Positions 17,741 to 26,048 of a stretch of DNA of 64,000 bases are shown one piece after another (position 1 is the stretch's first letter; every line of letters begins with the position of its first letter). A program made the position numbers and the translations under genes. Below the pieces are notes generated by a model. The model was not told where the DNA came from and made no database searches. It was given only the letters and a program-made list of their open reading frames with translations. This DNA is from G963662265 sp963668545 (GTDB lineage: Bacteria; Spirochaetota; Spirochaetia; CADAEX01): the NCBI GenBank assembly GCA_963668545.1, contig OY764868.1:3658001-3722000 (forward strand), read 5' to 3'.

Positions 17741-18807
17741 ACCAGGTTTTTTTTAAGCTCTGAAAATTCAGGTTTGATTATGTCATAGATAATATCAAGC
17801 CTCTCATCATGGTTAACAAATGCGGATTTCATGGCATTTATTGTAAGCTTTTCAAGATCATGAATATCAAGTGAAAATATTTCTGCTGCCAGTATGAATT
17901 CCTTTGTCAGGCTTGTATTGCTCATCAGAATATTGTCTGTACAGAGGGAAACCCTGAATCCGTTGCTGTAGTATATTTTAAAAGGATGTGATTCTATTGA
18001 ATCTGCAGCACCTGTCTGAACATTTGATGAAAGGCATATCTCAAGAGGTATTCTTCTGTTTCTTATAAAATGGGACAGGGTTCCCATTCTTGTTATTTTT
18101 GAATCTGTGACAGTCATGTCTTCAATAAGTCTTGTTGCATGCCCTATCCTGTGGGCCCCGCATATCTGTACAGCCTGCCATATTGACTCCACTCCGAATG
18201 CTTCTCCTGCGTGAATTGTAATGTTGAAATTCTTGTTTCTGATATACTGGAATGCTTCGAGGTGTCTTTTAGGAGGATGACCGAACTCATCTCCCGCAAT
18301 ATCAAATCCTACAACTCCCCTTGTTCTGAATGAAACAGCAAGTTCCGCTATTTCAAGGGAATCGCTCTGGTCTCTCATTGCACAGAGGATAAGACCGTAT
18401 ACTGTGCCTGTTTCAGCGCTTCCCTCTTCAAGCCCCTCAAGGACTGTTTCAACAATTTCTTCCAGGTTCAGACCTTTCTGTGTGCAGAGGGAGGGGGCAA
18501 ACCTGATTTCTGTGTATACAATGTTCTCTTCCGCTCTGTCAATTATGGCTTCCTTGGCTATCCTTTTAAGAGCCTGTTTATTCTGCATGAGTGAAACAGT
18601 AACTGCAAACCCTTCAAGGTAGAGGGCAAGGCTTTTTCTGTCAGCGCCCCTGTGGAACCATGATGCAAGTTCCTCCGGATTATTTGACGGAACAGGAATT
18701 TTTTCCCTTTCAGCAAGTTCAATAATTGTTTCAGGCCTTAAGCCCCCGTCAAGGTGGTCATGAAGCTCTACTTTAGGCATTTTTTCTATTATTTCTTTTA
18801 TTGTCAT
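17737..18807 (-). CDS. add: Adenosine deaminase
   Basis: This metal-dependent amidohydrolase converts adenosine to inosine. Zinc ligands and catalytic motifs are present: 'ELHDHLDG' (near residue 13-20), 'HAGEAFG' (about 195), 'HRIGHATR' (about 215) and 'LCTDN' (about 290). The last motif has Asn in place of the second Asp, a variant I recall from other bacterial enzymes ('TDNRLMS' type). The preferred start is the ATG at 18807 (356 residues): it sits 7 nt after a -10 element and directly begins 'MTIKEIIEKMPK'; an ATG 54 nt upstream would add a hydrophobic leader inside the promoter. The gene is alone on its strand apart from the small HMA-like gene. Confidence 0.93.
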   Translation of the reverse strand: MTIKEIIEKMPKVELHDHLDGGLRPETIIELAEREKIPVPSNNPEELASWFHRGADRKSLALYLEGFAVTVSLMQNKQALKRIAKEAIIDRAEENIVYTEIRFAPSLCTQKGLNLEEIVETVLEGLEEGSAETGTVYGLILCAMRDQSDSLEIAELAVSFRTRGVVGFDIAGDEFGHPPKRHLEAFQYIRNKNFNITIHAGEAFGVESIWQAVQICGAHRIGHATRLIEDMTVTDSKITRMGTLSHFIRNRRIPLEICLSSNVQTGAADSIESHPFKIYYSNGFRVSLCTDNILMSNTSLTKEFILAAEIFSLDIHDLEKLTINAMKSAFVNHDERLDIIYDIIKPEFSELKKNLV

Positions 18808-18814
18808 ACAAATA

Positions 18815-18843
18815 AGAATAATAGCTGAATATAGATATAACAA
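18815..18843 (-). promoter_or_regulatory. Promoter for add, leaderless arrangement
   Basis: TTGTTA (18843-18838), a 17-nt spacer and TATTCT (18820-18815) on the minus strand are followed after 7 nt by the ATG at 18807. No RBS is visible. Confidence 0.55.
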
Positions 18844-18955
18844 GCAAAATCTTTTCCACAACTCAGGGGAATATATATTACATGAACAGATTTTATGTCA
18901 TGCGATATGAATTCAAGCAGGGATATTGTATTATATCAGTATAAGGAACAACTAT

Positions 18956-19774
18956 ATGTATTTTAATGTAAACAGCAAAACAAGGCTTTTTTACAGGTTA
19001 TGGGAACCGGAGGGAAAAAGCAGGGGAACGGTTCTGCTTGTTCACGGCTATGCTGAACACAGCGGAAGGTATGAAAAGGCAGGAAGTATTCTTTCTGCTT
19101 CAGGATTTAAGGTATATGCTCCGGATCTTCCGGGACACGGACAGTCTGCAGGAAAAAAAGGCTTGGCAGTGGATGTGGTTACAGTCTCAGAGTATCTTAA
19201 GAATTTTACAGATTTCATAAATAAAGAGGATCACTGCTCAAAGCTATTCATGTTAGGGCACAGCATGGGAGGGGGGATTTCCCTGATTTATGCATCTTCA
19301 TTCGGAAGCTCTCTTTCCGGGGTTATAACATCAGGGGCAGCTGTCCACCCCCTGCCTTACCCGCCACTTCCTATACGCATGCTGCTTGAGTCTGCAGCAA
19401 GGTATCTTCCCGGGTTGAAAACAATGGAACTCGGAGTTGAGAAGATATCATCTTTGAGGGAAGTGGTTGATGAATATAAAAAAGACCCCCTTAATTACAA
19501 CGGCAGGGTCATGGCGGGAACTGCTTCAGAGCTTTTCAGAATCAGGAAACTGGTTGAGAAATGTGCCTGTAAAATAACAGAACCTGTTCTCCTTCTTCAC
19601 GGGGGAGATGACAGGCTTGCATCTCCTTCAGGCAGTGAGTATGTATATAATTCTGTTTCATCTGAAGACAGAAAAATCAAAATATACGAGGGCTGCCGGC
19701 ATGAAATCCTTAATGATATTAAACAGGATGAAGTGCTGGATGATATAAGGGAATGGCTTCTTGAAAGGGTGTAG
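18956..19774 (+). CDS. Alpha/beta hydrolase, monoacylglycerol-lipase-like
   Basis: The ATG at 18956 follows AAGGAAC by 7 nt and is preferred over an in-frame ATG at 18926. The roughly 272-residue protein has the oxyanion motif 'LVHGYAEHSGRY' (about 30-41), 'DLPGHGQS' (about 58), the nucleophile elbow 'GHSMGG' (about 98-103) and likely Asp and His ('LLHGGDDRLAS', 'GCRHEILND'), all typical of the Hydrolase_4/monoacylglycerol lipase family. Likely a cytoplasmic esterase of monoacylglycerol or lysophospholipid. Its stop codon is inside the stem of its own terminator. Confidence 0.9.
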   Translation: MYFNVNSKTRLFYRLWEPEGKSRGTVLLVHGYAEHSGRYEKAGSILSASGFKVYAPDLPGHGQSAGKKGLAVDVVTVSEYLKNFTDFINKEDHCSKLFMLGHSMGGGISLIYASSFGSSLSGVITSGAAVHPLPYPPLPIRMLLESAARYLPGLKTMELGVEKISSLREVVDEYKKDPLNYNGRVMAGTASELFRIRKLVEKCACKITEPVLLLHGGDDRLASPSGSEYVYNSVSSEDRKIKIYEGCRHEILNDIKQDEVLDDIREWLLERV

Positions 19775-19790
19775 AAATACACCCTTTTTT
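19765..19790 (+). terminator. Terminator overlapping the lipase stop codon
   Basis: A 9-bp stem (19765-19773 with 19778-19786; arm AAGGGTGTA) is followed by T6. The TAG stop is inside the hairpin. Confidence 0.8.
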
Positions 19791-19887
19791 AAATATTAAT
19801 TTAAGCTTTTATCATCAAAAAAGATGTTCTGATTTACTGTAACAGCAGCAAAAAAAATTATTGAGAATTTTCAGGGCACTAATTATA

Positions 19888-20670
19888 TTATTTTTTAATA
19901 AATCGTTTTTCCTGTATTTTAGAAAAAATTTGTTTATATTTTCCGCTTTTTATCAGACTTTCCAGCCCTTTGTTAAATCTGTGACAGATATCTTCATTCT
20001 CAGGGTTTTCTCTGGATAAAATAAGATAGTATGATGCAGTGCGATAAGGAGTCGGGTGATGTGTTACTGCCTGAATTTCCTCTTGGGAAAATCTTTCATT
20101 AAAATCGTCAAAATATTCAGATAACTGATAATATCCAACTTCAAGAAGCTGAGGGAAAATATCAATCCTTTTTGCCAGTAGTTTTTTTAAATTCTGTTTA
20201 TCCGTAGCAACCCGATCCATGGAAATATATCCTGTTGCTTCCGCTCCCTGTATCATTTCTCCGTAGTTATATCCTATTGTTCCACCCATTTTGAATTTTT
20301 TAAGATCATCAACTGTCTTCCAGTCGAACGGCTTGCTTTTAAGGTGAAAGAAAACTCCCTGGCTTATAAAAACAGGATCACTGAAATAGAACAGTGTTTC
20401 CCTTTCAGGTGTTTTTGTCCATCCCGGAGACGCATCATGTTTCCCTTCTTTAACATAGTCATATGCTCTTTTCCACGGATAAAATTTATATTCTGCTTTA
20501 ATTCCTTCCAATGAAAACGCTTCAGAAATTATTTCCATAAGAATGCCCCCGTTTTCCATTTTCTCTGACAGGTATGGGGGCCATTCACCAACAGTAATAT
20601 TTACAGTTTGATGAGGAAAGCATTTACCTGCCAAAATGATAAGAAAGATAGTTAAAACTGGCTTTTTCAT
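19888..20670 (-). CDS. Orphan periplasmic solute-binding protein (SBP_bac_3)
   Basis: The 260-residue protein has a signal peptide (about residues 1-20) and the amino-acid-binding-protein fold: 'ITVGEWPPYLSEKMENGGILMEIISEAF' (about 25-52) and 'DASPGWTKTPERETLFYFSDPVF' (about 77-100). No permease or ATPase gene is adjacent. Such orphan proteins are often extracellular sensors or act with a distant transporter. It resembles in length and motifs the binding protein at 43977. Ligand unknown. Confidence 0.85.
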   Translation of the reverse strand: MKKPVLTIFLIILAGKCFPHQTVNITVGEWPPYLSEKMENGGILMEIISEAFSLEGIKAEYKFYPWKRAYDYVKEGKHDASPGWTKTPERETLFYFSDPVFISQGVFFHLKSKPFDWKTVDDLKKFKMGGTIGYNYGEMIQGAEATGYISMDRVATDKQNLKKLLAKRIDIFPQLLEVGYYQLSEYFDDFNERFSQEEIQAVTHHPTPYRTASYYLILSRENPENEDICHRFNKGLESLIKSGKYKQIFSKIQEKRFIKK

Positions 20671-20803
20671 ATTGTAATAAAATTCCTGTTTTTATGATGA
20701 TGTGTTTCTAAACTATAATTATAGTTTACCAGTAATTCATAAACAACTATTCTTTTTATAAATTAAACTTAAATATAAAGTTTAAATATTATTAAATAAT
20801 ACA

Positions 20804-20832
20804 TTGACATATAGGAAAAGCAGTGTTTAAAT
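20804..20832 (+). promoter_or_regulatory. Promoter of the HAD-TRAP-dehydrogenase operon
   Basis: TTGACA (20804-20809), a 17-nt spacer and TTAAAT (20827-20832; TAAATA one base later also fits). The RBS CGGAGG precedes the ATG at 20861. Confidence 0.6.
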
Positions 20833-20860
20833 ATTAATATATAAAACTCGGAGGTTATTT

Positions 20861-21604
20861 ATGGCAACTATAAAAAATGAGATTAAAATGGCGATGTTTG
20901 ATCTGTCAGGTACTACAGTTTATGATGATACAGGTGTCAGAGACTGTCTTTATAAAGCGGCTCAGCAGTATAAACTCAATGTTACTCCCGATGAGATCCT
21001 TCTTCATATGGGTACAAACAAAATACATCTTTATCAGTTTTTAATTTCCCGATCACGCGGGAATAATATTGATTTCAGGGACTTTGAAAAAAATCTTGAT
21101 CCCGCAACATATGATGAAGCGAAAGAAATTTATGAAACATATGTAAAGATAATGATTGATCATTATAAAAAAGAAGTTAAAGAGGTTGAAGGCACAAGTG
21201 ATGTTTTCAGATGGTGCCATGAAAATGATATCAAAGTGGCTACCGATACAGGATTTCACAATGATGTTACATCAGCAATCATGGATGGCCTTGGATGGGT
21301 AAGGGACGGTCTTGTTGATTTGTCTGTAGATCTTGATATGGTTCCCGGGGGAATGGGACGACCTGCCCCTTTCATGATTTTCCATGCCATGCAGCACTTC
21401 AATATCCAGAGTGTAAGAGAAGTAATAAAACTGGGTGATACTCCTGCTGATATGCTTGAAGGGTATAATGCCGGATGCAGGGCAGTAATAGGAGTTATGA
21501 GCGGTCCCAGACCTGTTACTGCATGGGGTAAGTACTGGCATACACATGTAATTGAAAGTGTAAAGAATTTACCGGAGCTTATTGAAGGCGGATATATTGT
21601 TTGA
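20861..21604 (+). CDS. Phosphonatase-like HAD hydrolase (PhnX-like)
   Basis: The 247-residue protein has motif I 'FDLSGTTV', with Ser where most HAD phosphatases have the second Asp. Phosphonoacetaldehyde hydrolase (PhnX) likewise replaces it (Ala). Lys54 in 'HMGTNK' aligns by eye with the PhnX lysine that forms the Schiff base in 'MGLLK'. Motif II is 'ATDTGF', the substrate-side loop is 'GRPAPFMIFHAM', and motif IV is 'KLGDTPADMLEG'; the last two are characteristic of the phosphonatase-like group. It would cleave a C-P bond or a phosphoester in the cytoplasm. It leads an operon with a TAXI-TRAP transporter and a dehydrogenase, which supports a catabolic role. Family firm; reaction inferred. 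Confidence 0.88.
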   Translation: MATIKNEIKMAMFDLSGTTVYDDTGVRDCLYKAAQQYKLNVTPDEILLHMGTNKIHLYQFLISRSRGNNIDFRDFEKNLDPATYDEAKEIYETYVKIMIDHYKKEVKEVEGTSDVFRWCHENDIKVATDTGFHNDVTSAIMDGLGWVRDGLVDLSVDLDMVPGGMGRPAPFMIFHAMQHFNIQSVREVIKLGDTPADMLEGYNAGCRAVIGVMSGPRPVTAWGKYWHTHVIESVKNLPELIEGGYIV

Positions 21605-21629
21605 TTAAACTGTTGATTTAATGGCTTGA

Positions 21630-21668
21630 AGGCTGACTTGAAAATAATATTAAAGTTTAAGTCAGCCT
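21630..21668 (+). terminator. Intercistronic hairpin before the TAXI gene
   Basis: A 10-bp stem (21630-21639 with 21659-21668; arm AGGCTGACTT) with additional A/T pairs inside and no T-tract. Likely modulates the ratio of HAD to binding protein. Confidence 0.55.
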
Positions 21669-21701
21669 GTGAATAAATGATTTTTAAATATTCAGGAGGA
21701 A

Positions 21702-22694
21702 ATGATGTTTAAGAAGAAAGTATTGCTGGTTCTTGTTTTATTACTAAGTGTTTCACTGCTTTTTGCCGGCGGAAAGAAAGAAGCATCCGGTTCTGAAAAA
21801 TCAGAAGTGACAAAAGAACTTATTTTCGGAACATCAGGTGTCGGGGGGAGCTGGTATCCGGTTGCGACAAAAATTGGAGCAATTCTCAGTGAAGATACCA
21901 GGTATGAAATGGTTGTACAGGCATCAGGGGGCGGAATTGAAAACCTGAGACTTCTGCAGGCAGGGGAGTACCAGCTCGGATGGGCAGAATCAAACGTTGC
22001 CCATGCATCATATAACGGAAAAAAGATTTTTGAAAAAGCTGGTGCAAATAAAAACCTCACATATATGTATTCACTGTGGCCGGGAGTATTTCAGCCTCTT
22101 GTACATAAAGATAGTGATGTTAAAACCTTTTATGACATGAAAGGGAAAAGCATGTGCCCCGGAAGTGCAGGGTCTGGAAATGAGCTGGGGTATATTGAAA
22201 TATATGATATTTTCGGTTTAAAACCGACCGATATGGCCTGGAAGCCTATGCAGCATACTGAGAGAGCTATGGCATTCAAGGACAGACAGCTTGACTGTCT
22301 TGGTTATCAGACATCAGTTCCTTCAGGTTCCATAATGGAGGCAACAGCCCAGAATCCCTGCAGACTTCTTGAAATAAAAGGAAAAGAACGGGATATGCTG
22401 ATAAAAAAACAGGTATGGCCTGTTCCAATAACAATACCTGCCAACACATATAATGGACAGACAGAAGATGTTGAGACAGTTGGAGATTATGGTGCTGCAT
22501 TATGCGATGCTTCAATTTCTGAGGATTTTGTATATTCCTATCTCAAGGCAATGTTCAGCAGAATTGATGAAATCCATGCAATTCATAAATCTGCTCAGAA
22601 TGTAAAACTGGAAACAGCTATGATTGCCAAAGGACCGATTCCACTTCATCCTGGCGCAGAAAAATTTTACAGAGAGGCAGGACTTATCAAGTAA
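21702..22694 (+). CDS. TAXI family TRAP transporter solute-binding protein
   Basis: The 330-residue secreted protein has a signal peptide ending 'LLFAGGKKE', then 'FGTSGVGGSWYPVATKIG' (about residues 42-60), the TAXI first-strand and helix motif, and ends with 'PIPLHPGAEKFYREAG', the family's C-terminal signature. TAXI proteins deliver ligand to a fused TRAP permease; that permease is the next gene. RBS AGGAGG precedes ATG ATG (21702/21705). Ligand unknown; context suggests a small organophosphorus or carboxylate compound. Confidence 0.95.
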   Translation: MMFKKKVLLVLVLLLSVSLLFAGGKKEASGSEKSEVTKELIFGTSGVGGSWYPVATKIGAILSEDTRYEMVVQASGGGIENLRLLQAGEYQLGWAESNVAHASYNGKKIFEKAGANKNLTYMYSLWPGVFQPLVHKDSDVKTFYDMKGKSMCPGSAGSGNELGYIEIYDIFGLKPTDMAWKPMQHTERAMAFKDRQLDCLGYQTSVPSGSIMEATAQNPCRLLEIKGKERDMLIKKQVWPVPITIPANTYNGQTEDVETVGDYGAALCDASISEDFVYSYLKAMFSRIDEIHAIHKSAQNVKLETAMIAKGPIPLHPGAEKFYREAGLIK

Positions 22695-22706
22695 CTGAAA
22701 CCGCTA

Positions 22707-22741
22707 CTGGGAATAGTGTCAGGATTTCCGGCTATTCCCAG
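22707..22741 (+). terminator. Intercistronic hairpin after the TAXI gene
   Basis: A 10-bp stem (22707-22716 with 22732-22741; arm CTGGGAATAG) without a T-tract, between binding-protein and permease genes. Confidence 0.6.
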
Positions 22742-22809
22742 CATTTATTAACTATACGGCATTCTGCTGATTTTTATTTCCGGGAATTTAATGGAGTTTA
22801 ACAAAAATC

Positions 22810-24852
22810 ATGAACAATAAAAAAAATATTTCAGATGAAAGCAAAAATAACCAGAACGGGGAAAAAAACAATTATACAGAAACTGCAGAGTATTTACAGG
22901 AACAGAAGATCAAGAAGGAAATCGAGGAAAAGGCTGAGGAACTTGAAATATCTTTATCCGGTAAAAGGATTCTCGGAAAAAAATATCAGAATGTTGTTGC
23001 TGTAATTGCTGTTATTTTTTCATTGTTCCATTTGTATACTGGTGGTTTCGGCTTATATACAGGGCTAAGGCAGAGAAGCATACATCTCTGTTTTGCATTG
23101 ATTCTGTGCTTCATGAGGTTTTCTACCAACAGAAACAGAAAGGGTCGAATTCAGCGTAAAATACCTTATTATGATTATATTCTTTCTTTACTGGCAGTTT
23201 TTTCATGCGGTTATGTTGCAATAAACGCTGATGAAATATTATCCCGTGCAGGACTTGTCTATAAAATTGATATTGTGGTTGGAGCAATTGTATTTATCCT
23301 TGTCCTTGAGGCAACCAGAAGAGCTGTCGGATATGTTCTCCTTGCTCTCGGTGGAATAATGCTTTTTTACTGCAAGTTCGGGTACCTGTTCGGAGGTGTT
23401 TTCAACCACCCAGGATTCAGTTTCAAGATGATTGTCCGTCATATGATTCTGAATGACACAGGTATATGGGCCTCTCCTCTTGGTGTTTCTGCAAGTTATG
23501 TTGCTATGTTTCTTCTTCTGGGCTCTGCTCTTCATGTGACAGGTGTTGCAGATGTTCTGTTAAGAATTGCCAAAGGCCTGTTCGGTCACCTTACGGGGGG
23601 GCCTGCGAAAATGGCAGTTGTTGCAAGCAGTATGTTTGCTACTATCAGCGGTTCATCTTCATCAAATGTTGCTACCACAGGAATTGTTACAATACCGCTT
23701 ATGAAAAGAACAGGAATTAACCCTGAACTTGCCGGAGCTATTGAAGCGGCAGCATCAATGGGCGGTCAGATTACCCCCCCTGTAATGGGTGCTGCTGCCT
23801 TTATTATGGCGGAATTCCTTGGAATAAGTTATGTCTCTGTTCTTATTGCAGCAATACTGCCTGCTTTGCTTTATTATATCGGCGTATTTTCAATGGTCCA
23901 CTTTGAATCAATTAAAATAGGCGCTCATGGTATACCCAGGGAAGAGATCCAGCCCTGGAAAAAATATGCCCTTGTTAACGGATATGTGTTTATTCCTGTT
24001 ATAGTACTTGTTGTTATGCTGTTAAAGGGGAGAACTCCTCTTTCCGCCTGTTTTTTATCTTTTTGGCTGACTATAGGATTAAGCTGGATAAAAAAAGATA
24101 CCCGCATTGGGATTAAAAAATTTTTTCTCATTCTTAGTAATGCAGGACAGACCCTCATGCATATTGCAATCCCTGCTGCACTTGCTGGTATTGTAATGGG
24201 TACTGCAACACTTACAGGACTGACAGCTGCCCTTGCAGGTTTTATTTCAGTAATATCCCAGAACAATCTAATTCTGACCCTTATAATCACAATGCTTATG
24301 TGCCTTGTTCTGGGAATGGGGGTTCCTACAATTGCAAATTATATACTTATGACAATCATGACTGTACCGGTTATGATACAGGCCGGGGTGCATCCTCTGG
24401 CTGCGCATCTTTTCTGCTTCCATTTCGGGATCATGTCAGATTTGACGCCTCCGGTAGCTATTACAGCATTTACTGCATCTGCAATATCAGGTGGACAATT
24501 CTGGCCTACAGCATTTAATGCTGTAAGACTTGCAGCAGTTGCCTATATAGTTCCCTATTTCTTTGTTCTGAACCCGATTCTTCTTCTTGGCCAGCAGCCT
24601 TTTTCCTTCAATGTAATACGGGTTTTTTTGATGGCAGTTCTTGGGGCTTCTATATTCGGTTCAGCAACAGCGGGTTATCAGCTTAGAAAATTAAAAGCTT
24701 ATGAAAGGATTCTGATAGGTATAGGTGCGCTGCTTTTAATCCATTCAAAATTAATTACAGATGTTATCGGGTTAATGATTATTATCCTGATTCTGGCAGT
24801 TCAGATAACAGAAAAATATTTTACATACAAAAAAGAAAAGATAGAGGAGTAA
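22810..24852 (+). CDS. Fused TRAP transporter permease (DctQM type)
   Basis: The 680-residue inner-membrane protein joins a small four-span DctQ-like part (about residues 60-180) to a large twelve-span DctM-like part. Motifs include 'GSSSSNVATTGIVTIPLMKR' and 'AAASMGGQITPPVMGAAAF' (about 295-340), typical of the TAXI-linked 4TM/12TM fusions. A polar, lysine/glutamate-rich cytoplasmic tail of about 55 residues precedes the first span. Transport is driven by an ion gradient rather than ATP. The dehydrogenase gene begins 5 nt after its stop. Confidence 0.94.
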   Translation: MNNKKNISDESKNNQNGEKNNYTETAEYLQEQKIKKEIEEKAEELEISLSGKRILGKKYQNVVAVIAVIFSLFHLYTGGFGLYTGLRQRSIHLCFALILCFMRFSTNRNRKGRIQRKIPYYDYILSLLAVFSCGYVAINADEILSRAGLVYKIDIVVGAIVFILVLEATRRAVGYVLLALGGIMLFYCKFGYLFGGVFNHPGFSFKMIVRHMILNDTGIWASPLGVSASYVAMFLLLGSALHVTGVADVLLRIAKGLFGHLTGGPAKMAVVASSMFATISGSSSSNVATTGIVTIPLMKRTGINPELAGAIEAAASMGGQITPPVMGAAAFIMAEFLGISYVSVLIAAILPALLYYIGVFSMVHFESIKIGAHGIPREEIQPWKKYALVNGYVFIPVIVLVVMLLKGRTPLSACFLSFWLTIGLSWIKKDTRIGIKKFFLILSNAGQTLMHIAIPAALAGIVMGTATLTGLTAALAGFISVISQNNLILTLIITMLMCLVLGMGVPTIANYILMTIMTVPVMIQAGVHPLAAHLFCFHFGIMSDLTPPVAITAFTASAISGGQFWPTAFNAVRLAAVAYIVPYFFVLNPILLLGQQPFSFNVIRVFLMAVLGASIFGSATAGYQLRKLKAYERILIGIGALLLIHSKLITDVIGLMIIILILAVQITEKYFTYKKEKIEE

Positions 24853-24857
24853 CAGAT

Positions 24858-25961
24858 ATGGTTAAAACTTCAAAAGCGGCAGTTTTTTATGAGGTTGGAA
24901 GAGCCCTTGAAATGGTTGATTTCAATCTGCCGCAATCGCTTGAGCCGGGATCAGCTCTCTGCAGGGTATTATTCAGCACTATATGCGGTGCAGATCTTCA
25001 CACAGTATTCGGCCGGAGGAAAGAACCGGTTCCTCTTATTCTGGGTCATGAGATAACAGGTGAGATTGTTGCAATGGGAGAGGGTTTTGAAAGTGACGGA
25101 TTCGGGGAAAAGCTTGAGACAGGGGACAGAATATCCTGGACTATAATGGCTTCCTGCGGCGAGTGTTATTACTGCAGACATGGATTGAGGCAGAAATGTG
25201 TCTCTCTTAAGAAGTATGGCCATGCAAGTATAGATGATCCCGAGCTTTATTCACCATTAGTCGGAGGTTATGCTGAATATGTATATATAATCCCGGGAAC
25301 AGTGGTGTTCAAGGTCCCCGAGTCTTTGAGTGATGAGATTGCAACCCCTGCCAACTGTGCGTTATCAACCGTAGTAAATGCTGTTGATTCCATTGGAATT
25401 GAAAAAGATGATGTTGTTATTATTCAGGGCTGCGGTCTGCTTGGTCTTAATGCAGTTGCCCTTGCCAGGGAGGCCGGTGCGAAGGAAGTTATAGCAACAG
25501 ATATTAATGATAAGCGGCTTGAAATGGCAGGCCGCTTTGGAGCAACCAGGATGGTTAACACAGCTGAGAGTTCTGATGGAGAATTGAAAAAAGTTGCACA
25601 GGATGTATCAGATGGCAGGGGAGCAGATGTTGCAATAGAGGTGAGCGGATCGCCCAGTGTGGTCCCTCAGGGAATAGATGCACTCCGTATCGGTGGGCGA
25701 TATATGATTGCAGGTCTTACAAAACCAAGTCCTATTGACCTTGATGGGAATATACTGACAAGAAAGAATATGAGTATTAAAGCAATCCATAACTATGCAC
25801 CTGAACACCTTGGAAAAGCTCTTCTTTTCCTTGAAAAGAATTATAAGAAATACCCGTTTGATGAAATTGTCGGTAAAGTTTATTCCCTTGATGAAATGAA
25901 TGGCGCAATTGATGAAGCTGAAACAGGCCGGTATATCAGGGTAGGTATAAAACCTAATTAA
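24858..25961 (+). CDS. Zinc-dependent medium-chain dehydrogenase, phosphonate-associated type
   Basis: The 367-residue MDR-family enzyme has the catalytic zinc site 'STICGADLHT' and 'ILGHEITGE', the structural zinc cluster 'CGECYYCRHGLRQKC' (four Cys), and the NAD(P)-binding 'IQGCGLLGLNA' (about residues 190-200). The 'TICGxDLHT' and 'GRRKEPVP' wording resembles a clade I recall as 'phosphonate catabolism associated alcohol dehydrogenase' (HpnZ). Its closest relative in the window is the protein at 53359. It would oxidise an alcohol or reduce an aldehyde related to the product of the PhnX-like hydrolase. The enzyme class is firm, the clade is from memory. Confidence 0.88.
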   Translation: MVKTSKAAVFYEVGRALEMVDFNLPQSLEPGSALCRVLFSTICGADLHTVFGRRKEPVPLILGHEITGEIVAMGEGFESDGFGEKLETGDRISWTIMASCGECYYCRHGLRQKCVSLKKYGHASIDDPELYSPLVGGYAEYVYIIPGTVVFKVPESLSDEIATPANCALSTVVNAVDSIGIEKDDVVIIQGCGLLGLNAVALAREAGAKEVIATDINDKRLEMAGRFGATRMVNTAESSDGELKKVAQDVSDGRGADVAIEVSGSPSVVPQGIDALRIGGRYMIAGLTKPSPIDLDGNILTRKNMSIKAIHNYAPEHLGKALLFLEKNYKKYPFDEIVGKVYSLDEMNGAIDEAETGRYIRVGIKPN

Positions 25962-25987
25962 AAAAAGGGCTTTTCAGCCCTTTTTTT
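25960..25987 (+). terminator. Terminator of the TRAP operon
   Basis: A-rich 12-bp stem (25960-25971 with 25976-25987) with core GGGCT/AGCCC and seven T; starts inside the stop codon. Confidence 0.9.
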
Positions 25988-26048
25988 AATTTAAATAAAA
26001 TATTATATTTAATTTATAATAATATTTAATAAATACAAAGGTGTACTT

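Noticed and set aside
17737..18807. Degenerate adenosine deaminase because of Asn in the TDD motif
   Set aside because: The metal-binding Asp and all His ligands are present, and the TDN variant is known in other bacterial enzymes.
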